Program-made: the position numbers and the translations under genes
Assembly: GCA_034186235.1 (NCBI GenBank)
Contig: JAXGBA010000171.1
Span: 1-14,145, forward strand
Length of the DNA stretch: 14,145 bases
Source of the DNA: CAKSKB01 sp034186235
GTDB lineage: Bacteria > Bacillota > Clostridia > HGM11514
Reading direction: 5' to 3'
The notes under the pieces: model-generated
The model's input: only the letters and a program-made list of their open reading frames with translations
Database searches by the model: none
Told to the model about the DNA's origin: nothing
Shown here: one piece after another, positions 1 to 6,570 of the stretch
How the letters are laid out: the number at the start of each line of letters is the position of its first letter
How positions within the stretch are numbered: position 1 is the first letter of the stretch

Positions 1-1
1 A

Positions 2-355
2 TATAATAAGTATGTATCTGCGGTAGGTATTTTAAGTATTCCCTGCACTCTGTTTATAAACATATTTGGTGCAGTAGCAAGCTTTTCTGTTTTGCAAAGT
101 ATTGCTTGCAGAGTGGATTGGAATACCAGATACTTTAGACTCTTATGTAAACATAGCATGACAATATATTTGTTGCATCAACAGATTATTTATTTTATAC
201 TTAAGTGGTTAAACGGTGTATTAAATCCATATATCCATTTTGTGGCCAATTTTATTTTTGCGTTTGGGGTATCTTTGGGTATTTCTATGATTATACATCG
301 TTTTAGATTAACAAGCTATTTGTCAGGTGAAAACTATGACCCAAAACTTTATTGA
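2..355 (+). CDS. Acyltransferase-3 family membrane protein, C-terminal fragment
   Basis: Partial gene that enters from the left edge; about 117 residues are visible and it ends at TGA 353-355. The frame is open from base 2, with no start or Shine-Dalgarno site near the internal ATG at 92, so that ATG is unlikely to be the start. The visible part is very hydrophobic, with at least three likely membrane segments. It contains SMTIYLLHQQIIYF, which resembles the late S-x-x-IYLLH motif of acyltransferase-3 (OafA/YrhL-like) proteins, and it ends with a short basic tail (HRFRLTSYLSGE). Known members O-acetylate or otherwise acylate surface polysaccharides at the membrane. The stretch is clearly more AT-rich than the genes after it, which suggests a different history, for example an exchanged surface-glycan locus. 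Its last 20 bases overlap the next gene. The family call rests only on the C-terminal motif and hydrophobicity. Confidence 0.6.
   Translation, partial: YNKYVSAVGILSIPCTLFINIFGAVASFSVLQSIACRVDWNTRYFRLLCKHSMTIYLLHQQIIYFILKWLNGVLNPYIHFVANFIFAFGVSLGISMIIHRFRLTSYLSGENYDPKLY
325..330 (+). promoter_or_regulatory. Shine-Dalgarno site that decides the start at 336
   Basis: AGGTGA lies 5 bases before ATG 336. The alternative start GTG 327 lies inside this sequence and has no ribosome binding site at the usual distance of its own. ATG 336 is therefore preferred. The site sits within the coding sequence of the upstream acyltransferase, so translation of the two genes is probably coupled. Confidence 0.6.
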
Positions 356-1553
356 TATGCTTAAACTTTTTGCCTGCGGTGCAGTGGGGAAGGAGTTTAA
401 GGCGGACGGAAAAATTAATATAGAAGAAGTCAGGCGCCTTGCGATTGAGCAGAGCGTCTGGCAGACTGTGTTTGCAGGAATCAGCGACTCGGTGAATGCT
501 GGAAATTTGACTGTTGAACCTGAGCTTTTTTCAAAGCTTAAGCGTGAGGTTATGGCTTCGGTCAGAAGCAGCATGATGAAAAATGAGTTTACTTCCAAGG
601 TTCTTTCGGAAATATCGGGAGATCTGAATTACTGTGTGCTGAAGGGTCAGACGGTCGCAAGGCTTTATAAGCACCCCGATATGAGGGTTTCGAGCGATGT
701 TGACATACTGATTGACCAAAAGAATGCCGATGAGTGGGCAACTCGCTTAAGAAATGTCGGTTATAATGTTGAAACTCCGAATGGAATAGCTCATCATTTC
801 GGTGCTGTTCACCCCGTAGGAGGACTTTTGGAGGTTCACACCGAAATGTATTATAAGGCGACCGGGGATATTTTGCTTAAAGGTCTTGTGAACTATAACG
901 AACCGTACATAAACTGTGACGGTATACCTTCGCTTGGGATAAACGATTCGCTGATGTTCCTTACAGCTCACCTTTTGAAACATTTTTTGAACGGTGCAGC
1001 CGGTTTAAGGCAAATATGCGATTTGCTTATGCATATGCAGCATTATAATTCCGAAATCGATTGGGAAAAATATAATGAGCTTATGGAAACGCTCGGGTTT
1101 ACCGGATTTGTTTCGGCGATTAAAGGGATAGGCAGCAAATATTTCGGCTTTGATTTTGAAGATGCCGATGAGGCTCTCGGAGATATCCTTCTTGATGATA
1201 CTGAAATCGGCGGAAACTTTGGTCATAACGATTCCGAAAAAGGTGATTTTTACTATGATTTTTTGAAACAGCGGACGGATATGACCGAAAAAGAATTTAA
1301 TGCCTACTATGATAAATATTCAAGAGGAACGATATTTAAGAGATTGTTCCCGAATATCAAATCTATGCAGAAGCAGTTTCCGAAGCTGAAAGAAGCTCCG
1401 TGTTTGCTTCCGGCATACTGGGTTATCAGACTCGGAGGAATCTTTGTGCGTGTAGTTTCGGGCGAGAGGGCGGTAAATAATCTGCCGAGTGCCGAAAGCG
1501 AGAGCGTAAAGAGAAGGCGCGAACTAACGAAAAAGCTTGGAATGATGAAGTAA
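336..1553 (+). CDS. Pol-beta-fold nucleotidyltransferase family protein (PF14907-like)
   Basis: Protein of 405 residues from ATG 336. The core resembles the 'uncharacterised nucleotidyltransferase' family (PF14907, NTP_transf_5). A KG pair (K103-G104, in YCVLKGQ) is followed by ARLY and then RVSSDVDILI, where D121 and D123 form the DxD-type metal pair of the Pol-beta nucleotidyltransferase fold. A further carboxylate probably comes from the strand GGLLEVH (around residue 170). The C-terminal half is helical and has no motif I recognise. There is no signal peptide or clear membrane segment, so the protein is probably cytoplasmic. Relatives occur in capsule/exopolysaccharide loci and in some peptide-modification clusters; no substrate is established here. 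It overlaps the acyltransferase gene by 20 bases and lies 13 bases before the sugar kinase, so it is probably co-transcribed with both. The fold call is fairly secure, while the function (nucleotide transfer to a sugar, protein or other acceptor) is unknown. Confidence 0.72.
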   Translation: MTQNFIDMLKLFACGAVGKEFKADGKINIEEVRRLAIEQSVWQTVFAGISDSVNAGNLTVEPELFSKLKREVMASVRSSMMKNEFTSKVLSEISGDLNYCVLKGQTVARLYKHPDMRVSSDVDILIDQKNADEWATRLRNVGYNVETPNGIAHHFGAVHPVGGLLEVHTEMYYKATGDILLKGLVNYNEPYINCDGIPSLGINDSLMFLTAHLLKHFLNGAAGLRQICDLLMHMQHYNSEIDWEKYNELMETLGFTGFVSAIKGIGSKYFGFDFEDADEALGDILLDDTEIGGNFGHNDSEKGDFYYDFLKQRTDMTEKEFNAYYDKYSRGTIFKRLFPNIKSMQKQFPKLKEAPCLLPAYWVIRLGGIFVRVVSGERAVNNLPSAESESVKRRRELTKKLGMMK

Positions 1554-1566
1554 GGAGATACTTGTT

Positions 1567-2751
1567 ATGACGCAGAGTTTAGAGCGTGAATTTTTAAGAC
1601 TTTATCCCGATGCGAAGGATGTGTTTGAAGCCTTTTGTCCGTACCGGGTGTGCCCTTTGGGTGCACATTCCGACCATCAGTACGGGCTTGTTTCGGGCTT
1701 TGCAATCGATAAGGGAATTGAGATTGCGTATTTTCCGACGGAGAACGGAATATGCGAACTGAGAAGCCTTAACTTCCCCGGGAAAGTACAGTTCCATGTT
1801 CATGATATCCGCGAAAAAACTGGCGACTGGGCGGATTATCTGAGAGGTGCCGTGCTCGCTCTTTCCGAAAAAGCGGAAATCGAACACGGAATATGTGCGC
1901 TGATTTCGGGAAGCCTTCCGATTGGCGGACTTTCGTCTTCTGCGGCGGTAATACTGGCGTTTCTCTCTGCAATGTGCCGAGCGAACGGAATAAAGCTTAC
2001 AAAGCCCGAAATGATTGACGCTGCACTTTGGGCGGAAAACAAGTATGTCGGCGTGAACTGCGGAAAGCTTGACCAGTCATGCGAAATGTTCAGCAAAAAG
2101 GATCATCTTCTGTATCTTGATACTAAGGACGACACTTTTGAACTTATTCCGAAAAGCGCAAAGGCGGCTCCGTTTGAATTTGCGATAATTTTCAGCGGAG
2201 TTGAAAGAAGCCTCGCCGGGACGGCTTTTAATATGAGAGTTGACGAACTCAAGGCTGCGTCATATGCGCTCAAGGCGCTTTCGGGAATGGATTACGGCAG
2301 ATTCTGCGACAGCAGGTTAAGGGATGTCCCGAGAGAGGTTTATGATAAATATAAGGACAAGCTTCCGGAAAACTGGAGAAAGCGTGCAGAACATTTTTAT
2401 ACGGAGTTCGAGCGTGTAAAGATGGGGGCGGAAGCCTGGAAAAACGGCGATATTGCTGAGTTCGGCAGACTTTCGTCGGAGAGCGGATACAGCAGTATTT
2501 ATAATTATGAAACGGGTTCGGACGAACTCAAGGCAATATATGATATTATGATGAAAACCGACGGTGTTTATGGCGGAAGGTTTTCCGGAGCAGGCTTTAA
2601 GGGCTGCTGCATGGCGATTGTTGACCCGAACTTTAAAACGGAAATAACCGAGCATGTTATGACGGAATATCTTAAGATTTTTCCGCAGTATCGGGAAAGC
2701 TTTTCCGTTCATTTCTGCCGGAGCACCGACGGATGCAATGTGGAGGAATAA
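1567..2751 (+). CDS. GHMP-family sugar kinase, galactokinase/galacturonokinase-like
   Basis: Protein of 394 residues, typical galactokinase length. It predicts ATP-dependent phosphorylation of a hexose or hexuronic acid at C1 in the cytoplasm. All three GHMP motifs are visible. Motif 1 is PYRVCPLGAHSDHQYG (P25-G40). Motif 2 is the ATP-binding loop GGLSSSAA (G120-A127). Motif 3 is GGRFSGAGFKGC (from G336). D169 in CGKLDQS matches the galactokinase catalytic aspartate. Motif 1 departs from the usual galactokinase form (GRVNLIGEHTDYNGG) and, from memory, is closer to plant galacturonokinase (PLGAH-x-DHQ), so the substrate may be galacturonate rather than galactose. AAGGAG at 1552-1557 supports ATG 1567. 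The next gene begins 3 bases after the stop and encodes a sugar-1-phosphate nucleotidyltransferase, which fits sequential sugar activation. Kinase class is near certain; sugar identity is inference. Confidence 0.88.
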   Translation: MTQSLEREFLRLYPDAKDVFEAFCPYRVCPLGAHSDHQYGLVSGFAIDKGIEIAYFPTENGICELRSLNFPGKVQFHVHDIREKTGDWADYLRGAVLALSEKAEIEHGICALISGSLPIGGLSSSAAVILAFLSAMCRANGIKLTKPEMIDAALWAENKYVGVNCGKLDQSCEMFSKKDHLLYLDTKDDTFELIPKSAKAAPFEFAIIFSGVERSLAGTAFNMRVDELKAASYALKALSGMDYGRFCDSRLRDVPREVYDKYKDKLPENWRKRAEHFYTEFERVKMGAEAWKNGDIAEFGRLSSESGYSSIYNYETGSDELKAIYDIMMKTDGVYGGRFSGAGFKGCCMAIVDPNFKTEITEHVMTEYLKIFPQYRESFSVHFCRSTDGCNVEE

Positions 2752-2754
2752 TAA

Positions 2755-3492
2755 ATGGAATGTTTGATTTTGGCGGCAGGTTACGCAACAAGGCTTTACC
2801 CTCTTACCGAAAATACACCCAAACCGCTTTTGGATGTGTGCGGTAAAACAATTATTGACCACCTGGTTGACGATATTTCGGCAAGCGGTGAGGTCAGCAG
2901 ATTTATTGTTGTTTCAAACCATAAGTTCTATGAACATTTTAGAAAATGGGCTAACGGAAAGCCGCAGAATATTGCGGTTCTGGATGACGGAACCGATACA
3001 AACGAAACAAGGCTCGGTGCGGTTGCGGACATCTTGTTTGCGGTTGAGAAATTGGATATTTCCGATGATTTAATGGTTATTGCAGGGGATAATGTTCTTG
3101 ATTTTTCGCTTTCAAGGTTTATAGAGTTTTTCAGAAAAAGCGGAACAACTTCGGTTATGAGATATTACGAGAACGACGAAAAGCGCCTGAAATGCGGCGG
3201 TGTTTTGTCAATCGATGATGACGGAAGAATCATCTCAATGGAGGAAAAACCTGAAAAACCGAAGTCGCACTGGCTTTGCCCTCCTTTTTATATCTATAAA
3301 AAAGAGGATGTGCCGCTCGTGAAGGTCGGGCTTGACAGCGGCTGCGGCAAGGACGCACCCGGGAGCTTTATAGCCTGGCTTTGCGGAGAACGCTGCGTTT
3401 CGACGCTCGAAATGCCCGGAAAACGCTATGATATAGGAAATCTTGACAGCTACAACGAGGTCAGGAGAACCTACAAGGGAATTATAAAATGA
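2755..3492 (+). CDS. Sugar-1-phosphate nucleotidyltransferase
   Basis: Protein of 245 residues with the Rossmann-like NTP_transferase fold. The N-terminal signature LAAGYATRLYPLT followed by TPKPLL (residues 6-26) is the nucleotide-binding loop. R13 and K23 are expected to contact the phosphates. D112 in AGDNVLDF is the expected metal-binding aspartate. The protein is short and lacks the long C-terminal beta-helix of GlmU-type enzymes. It should transfer NMP from an NTP to a sugar-1-phosphate in the cytoplasm, giving NDP-sugar. GGAGGAA (2742-2748) precedes ATG 2755, and only 3 bases separate it from the kinase stop, implying coupled translation. The simplest reading is that it uses the sugar-1-phosphate made by that kinase. 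Neither the base (U, dT, G, C or A) nor the sugar can be read from the sequence. Relatives acting on phosphocholine or on MurNAc-1-P (MurU) share the same signature, so those remain alternatives. Confidence 0.83.
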   Translation: MECLILAAGYATRLYPLTENTPKPLLDVCGKTIIDHLVDDISASGEVSRFIVVSNHKFYEHFRKWANGKPQNIAVLDDGTDTNETRLGAVADILFAVEKLDISDDLMVIAGDNVLDFSLSRFIEFFRKSGTTSVMRYYENDEKRLKCGGVLSIDDDGRIISMEEKPEKPKSHWLCPPFYIYKKEDVPLVKVGLDSGCGKDAPGSFIAWLCGERCVSTLEMPGKRYDIGNLDSYNEVRRTYKGIIK

Positions 3493-3506
3493 AAGGGAGA
3501 TTTTAA

Positions 3507-4415
3507 GTGCTTGATGTTTGCCTTTGCGGCTGCGGCGGAACAATGCCGCTGAAAAACCGTCATCTTACGGCGGCAATATTTCGGCTTGACGGTCACAGTA
3601 TGCTTATCGACTGCGGCGAAGGTACTCAGATAGCTCTGAAAAAAGCCGGTTTTACATTTAAGCCGATTGACGTTATATGTATCACTCACTTTCACGCAGA
3701 CCATATAAGCGGTCTGCCGGGACTTCTTCTCACAATGGGTAATGAAGGCAGAGAGGAGAAACTTACAATTGTAGGCCCGGCGGGAATTGGAAGGGTTGTA
3801 AATTCCCTTCGCGTTATAGTGCCGGAACTTCCGTTTGAAATCGGTTTTTGCGAGCTGCACGGTGCCGGGGAAACGCTTAAAGCAGGCGTTTTTAATATCA
3901 GTGCATACAGGCTTAACCACAGAATTGCGTGCTACGGGTACAGGCTTGATGTGAAACGAACCGGGAAATTTGATGTTAATAAAGCGGAAAGCATGGGGCT
4001 TCCGAAACCTCTTTGGGGAAAGCTCCAAAAGGGCGAAACGCTTGAATTTGAGGGTAAACACTTCTTTCCTTCCGATGTGCTTGGAGATGAAAGGCGGGGG
4101 ATAAGCGTTGGTTATGTAACCGACACAAAAGCATGCCGCGGTGCGGCTTTGTGCGCTGAAAATACCGACCTTTTTATCTGCGAAGGAATGTTTGGCGATA
4201 TGGAAAAACGGGAAAGAGCGGATAAAACCGGGCATATGCTTATGCAGGACGCTGCGGAGATTGCCTCGGGCGCCGGTACATCCGAACTGTGGCTGACGCA
4301 TTTTTCGGCTTCGCTTCAGAACCCGGAGGAATATAATGATGAGATTAACCGCATTTTTCCCAATACTCAAATGGGGTTTGACGGAAAATGCAGAACTATA
4401 AAATTTTCGGATTGA
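3507..4415 (+). CDS. rnz: Ribonuclease Z, tRNA 3'-trailer endonuclease
   Basis: Protein of 302 residues, the usual length of the short bacterial RNase Z (ELAC1 type). It belongs to the metallo-beta-lactamase fold and cleaves the 3' trailer from tRNA precursors in the cytoplasm. The full metal-binding set is visible: THFHADH (H61, H63, D65, H66), H138 in RLNHR, D206 in YVTDT, and H265 in LTHFS. H243 in GHM matches the RNase Z catalytic His. An early LCGCGG-T-P and DCGEGTQ also match the family. The start is GTG 3507, supported by AGGGAGA at 3494-3500; no ATG gives a better N-terminus. It lies 14 bases after the nucleotidyltransferase and 7 bases before cca, so it is probably in the same transcript. 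Since the next gene adds CCA to tRNA ends, the context agrees with a tRNA role. Confidence 0.9.
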   Translation: MLDVCLCGCGGTMPLKNRHLTAAIFRLDGHSMLIDCGEGTQIALKKAGFTFKPIDVICITHFHADHISGLPGLLLTMGNEGREEKLTIVGPAGIGRVVNSLRVIVPELPFEIGFCELHGAGETLKAGVFNISAYRLNHRIACYGYRLDVKRTGKFDVNKAESMGLPKPLWGKLQKGETLEFEGKHFFPSDVLGDERRGISVGYVTDTKACRGAALCAENTDLFICEGMFGDMEKRERADKTGHMLMQDAAEIASGAGTSELWLTHFSASLQNPEEYNDEINRIFPNTQMGFDGKCRTIKFSD

Positions 4416-4422
4416 TTAAGAT

Positions 4423-5583
4423 ATGATTTTACCAAATGCAATAGAAACAGCTATGAATATACTTGAGAGCGGCGGTTTTGAATGTTTTGCGGTGGGCGGA
4501 TGCGTCAGAGATTTTGTTATGGGCAGAGCCCCCGGAGATTATGACCTGACAACAAACGCCGAGCCGCAGGAGATGATTTCGTGCTTTGAGGGCTTTCGGA
4601 TAATCGAAACCGGTATTAAGCACGGCACCGTCACGGTTGTGATTGACGGAAACAATGTTGAAATAACAACCTATAGGGTTGACGGTGAATATAAAGATAA
4701 CCGCCACCCCGATAAGGTCAGGTTTACTTCGCGCCTTTCGGAGGACCTTGCAAGGCGCGATTTTACCGTTAATGCCATGGCATATTCCGAAAAAAACGGA
4801 CTTGTTGATTTGTTCGGTGGAAGAGATGATATTGAAAGAAAAATCATACGCTGCGTTGGAGAACCTGATAAGAGATTTGCGGAAGACGGTTTGAGGATTC
4901 TGAGAGCACTGAGGTTTGCCTCCGTGCTTGATTTCGAGATTGATGCAAAAACGGCGGAAAGCATAATCCGCAATAAAAATCTTCTCAACAATATTTCGAG
5001 AGAGAGAATATTCTCGGAAATTACAAAGCTTATTTGCGGCAGCGGCACCGAAAGAGTGATAACGGAATTCGGCGAAGTTTTTAAGGTCAGCCTCGGAAAA
5101 TGTGTAAATCCGAAGGGTATTTCCGAAACACCGGCTGTGCCGGCTGTCAGGTATTCTGCGCTGCTCAGGGATTTTGGCGATGTAAAATCCGTTATGCGCA
5201 GTCTGCGTGCGGATAATAAAACGGTCGACTGTGTGTCTAAGGTCTGCGCAAATCTTAAAAAAAGTTATCCCGATGAAAAATCCGTGAAAAGGCTTGTGCG
5301 GGATATAGGAGCGAACAATGCCGCAGTTTTGGGCGGAGCACTTCGTGCGTTTTCTTCGGCGGACGATTGCAGAGATTTTGAAAAACGGCTTGAAACCGCC
5401 AAAAAATCGTGCTGTACTGTTTCGCAGCTTGATATTACCGGTTCGGATGCAATCAGTTTGGGGCTTAAGGGCTGCGATGTCGGAAAGGCTCTTAATGCGG
5501 CATTGAATGCGGTAATTGACGGCGTTCTTGAAAATAAAAAGGATAAACTTTCAGATTTTGTTAAATCTATGCTTGACAATTAG
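4423..5583 (+). CDS. cca: CCA tRNA nucleotidyltransferase
   Basis: Protein of 386 residues, a class II (bacterial) CCA-adding enzyme or close poly(A) polymerase relative. It adds or repairs the 3'-terminal CCA of tRNA without a nucleic acid template. The head domain shows VGGCVRD (V24-D30) and GDYDLTT with the metal-binding D39 and D41. E80 lies in NNVEITTYR and is a likely third carboxylate. RRDFTVNAMAY (from R111) is followed by DGLRILRALRF (D155-F165), the neck-domain signature. The usual nucleotide-selecting EDxxR motif is not obvious in the visible helices, so A-adding-only activity cannot be excluded. No HD phosphohydrolase motif is seen. ATG 4423 has only a weak AAG-type ribosome site, but the 7-base gap from rnz suggests translational coupling. 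The last bases of the gene carry the -35 box of the next promoter. Confidence 0.9.
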   Translation: MILPNAIETAMNILESGGFECFAVGGCVRDFVMGRAPGDYDLTTNAEPQEMISCFEGFRIIETGIKHGTVTVVIDGNNVEITTYRVDGEYKDNRHPDKVRFTSRLSEDLARRDFTVNAMAYSEKNGLVDLFGGRDDIERKIIRCVGEPDKRFAEDGLRILRALRFASVLDFEIDAKTAESIIRNKNLLNNISRERIFSEITKLICGSGTERVITEFGEVFKVSLGKCVNPKGISETPAVPAVRYSALLRDFGDVKSVMRSLRADNKTVDCVSKVCANLKKSYPDEKSVKRLVRDIGANNAAVLGGALRAFSSADDCRDFEKRLETAKKSCCTVSQLDITGSDAISLGLKGCDVGKALNAALNAVIDGVLENKKDKLSDFVKSMLDN

Positions 5584-5601
5584 TCAATACCGTGATAAAA
5601 T
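5573..5601 (+). promoter_or_regulatory. Sigma-A promoter for the exported protein gene at 5631
   Basis: TTGACA at 5573-5578 matches the -35 consensus perfectly. It is followed by a 17-base spacer and TAAAAT at 5596-5601 (5 of 6 bases). The -35 box lies within the last codons of cca. Transcription should start near 5608, giving a leader of roughly 23 bases with AAAAGGAG before ATG 5631. The -35 box is also part of the small inverted repeat TTGAC-AATTA-GTCAA (5573-5587), a possible operator. Confidence 0.75.
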
Positions 5602-5630
5602 TTATATATATTTTAAAAGGAGTGATACAT

Positions 5631-6500
5631 ATGAAAATCAAGAAAATAATCAGTTTGGTATTGTTGACTGTTTTTGTATTGTCCGCAGCACAGGTATGCA
5701 ATGCGGCTTACGAAACACAGGTGAACGATGTCCAGGCTATTTGCGATATTGCTGTTGAATATGTTAATTCGGGAAGTAAAGACGATTTTAAGCAGTATAT
5801 GTCAAACGGTATTAAAGATAAGGTTACATTTGAATCGGGTAAGTTCGAGTATCTTTATGAGCAGAACTCTGACTTTTCAGATAACAAAAATCAGCTTACA
5901 AAAATGATTTCAGTTATCGGTGACATATATGTAAACGGCGGTAATTCAAAAATTACGCAGAGCGATATTAACCAGAATGTAACCCCCGGTTACGGTGCGG
6001 ATTCAGGTATCGGCAACGATTATCAGGATGACGATGCAGAAAAGTTTATGCAGGTTATAAGCGATACAAAGTCAAAGCTTACAAAAAAGAATACGGCTTC
6101 CTCCGCTTCCGATAAGAAGACATCGGACAGCAAAGATGTTCTTCCAGAGAAAAACAGCTCTAAGAAAGCTTCCGATACAGCTTCGGATAACTCTTCGTCA
6201 TCCGGAACATCTGTCGGCGGCTCGATTCTGATTGCTCTCATTATAAGTATAATCGTTTTTGCGGCAGGCACCTATGCTCTTCAGCAGGTTGCCGCTAAAA
6301 ATAAAGAAAAAGCGGTTAAGAATATTGATGATGACGATATTTTTAATCTCAGACTTGCAGTGAAGTCAATGCAGTCGAGCATTCAGAAGGCTGACGGCAA
6401 TTTCAAGGAACTCGATAAACTTCGCATACAGGTTGACGAGATTGACGAAAAGCTTGAACATATCAGCGATTATCTGAGAAAGCTTAATAAATCAGAGTAG
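5631..6500 (+). CDS. Exported single-pass membrane protein with coiled-coil tail, function unknown
   Basis: Protein of 289 residues; I do not recognise a family. Residues 1 to about 25 form a signal peptide (MKIKK, then a hydrophobic core, then VCNA/A). Residues 26 to about 145 form a soluble extracytoplasmic region rich in Asp, Asn and Gln. A Ser/Lys/Asp-rich linker follows (about 146-193). One transmembrane helix lies at about 196-222 (ILIALIISIIVFAAGTYAL). The basic KNKEKA after it and the charged heptad-like helix to the end (FNLRLAVKSMQSSIQKAD to LRKLN) suggest a cytoplasmic coiled coil. This layout could suit a membrane anchor or signal-relay protein, but that is inference. AAAAGGAG at 5615-5622 supports ATG 5631. 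The in-frame GTG at 5592 lies upstream of the -10 box, so this promoter's transcript could not use it. A hairpin follows the stop, so the gene is probably transcribed alone. Confidence 0.8.
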   Translation: MKIKKIISLVLLTVFVLSAAQVCNAAYETQVNDVQAICDIAVEYVNSGSKDDFKQYMSNGIKDKVTFESGKFEYLYEQNSDFSDNKNQLTKMISVIGDIYVNGGNSKITQSDINQNVTPGYGADSGIGNDYQDDDAEKFMQVISDTKSKLTKKNTASSASDKKTSDSKDVLPEKNSSKKASDTASDNSSSSGTSVGGSILIALIISIIVFAAGTYALQQVAAKNKEKAVKNIDDDDIFNLRLAVKSMQSSIQKADGNFKELDKLRIQVDEIDEKLEHISDYLRKLNKSE

Positions 6501-6516
6501 AAAAACGGTTAAATTC

Positions 6517-6551
6517 AAAGTACGGGTTATTGAACTGATAACCCGTACTTT
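6517..6551 (+). terminator. Hairpin terminator after the exported protein gene
   Basis: The arm AAAGTACGGGTTAT (6517-6530) pairs perfectly over 14 bases with ATAACCCGTACTTT (6538-6551) around a 7-base loop. A short T run (CTTTT) ends the right arm and an A-rich stretch precedes the left arm. The U tract is short, so termination may be partial. No clear promoter is seen between this hairpin and the araC-like gene 20 bases later, so read-through may feed that gene. Confidence 0.65.
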
Positions 6552-6570
6552 TAAAGGCTGGGAATGTTGC

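Noticed and set aside
92..355. Separate 87-residue protein starting at ATG 92
   Set aside because: The frame is open to the window edge and hydrophobic throughout, and no ribosome site precedes the ATG, so it is the tail of a longer gene.
2317..2862. 181-codon open frame on the - strand
   Set aside because: Covers the junction of the sugar kinase and nucleotidyltransferase genes, both well supported, and has no recognisable domain.
3471..4370. 299-codon open frame on the - strand
   Set aside because: Lies antisense to RNase Z, whose catalytic residues are complete. The antisense protein is rich in Lys, Phe and Cys without any motif, as expected of a shadow frame.
5592..5630. Upstream GTG start for the exported protein
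   Set aside because: It lies before the -10 box of the likely promoter and would place extra residues in front of a complete signal peptide; ATG 5631 has a strong ribosome site.
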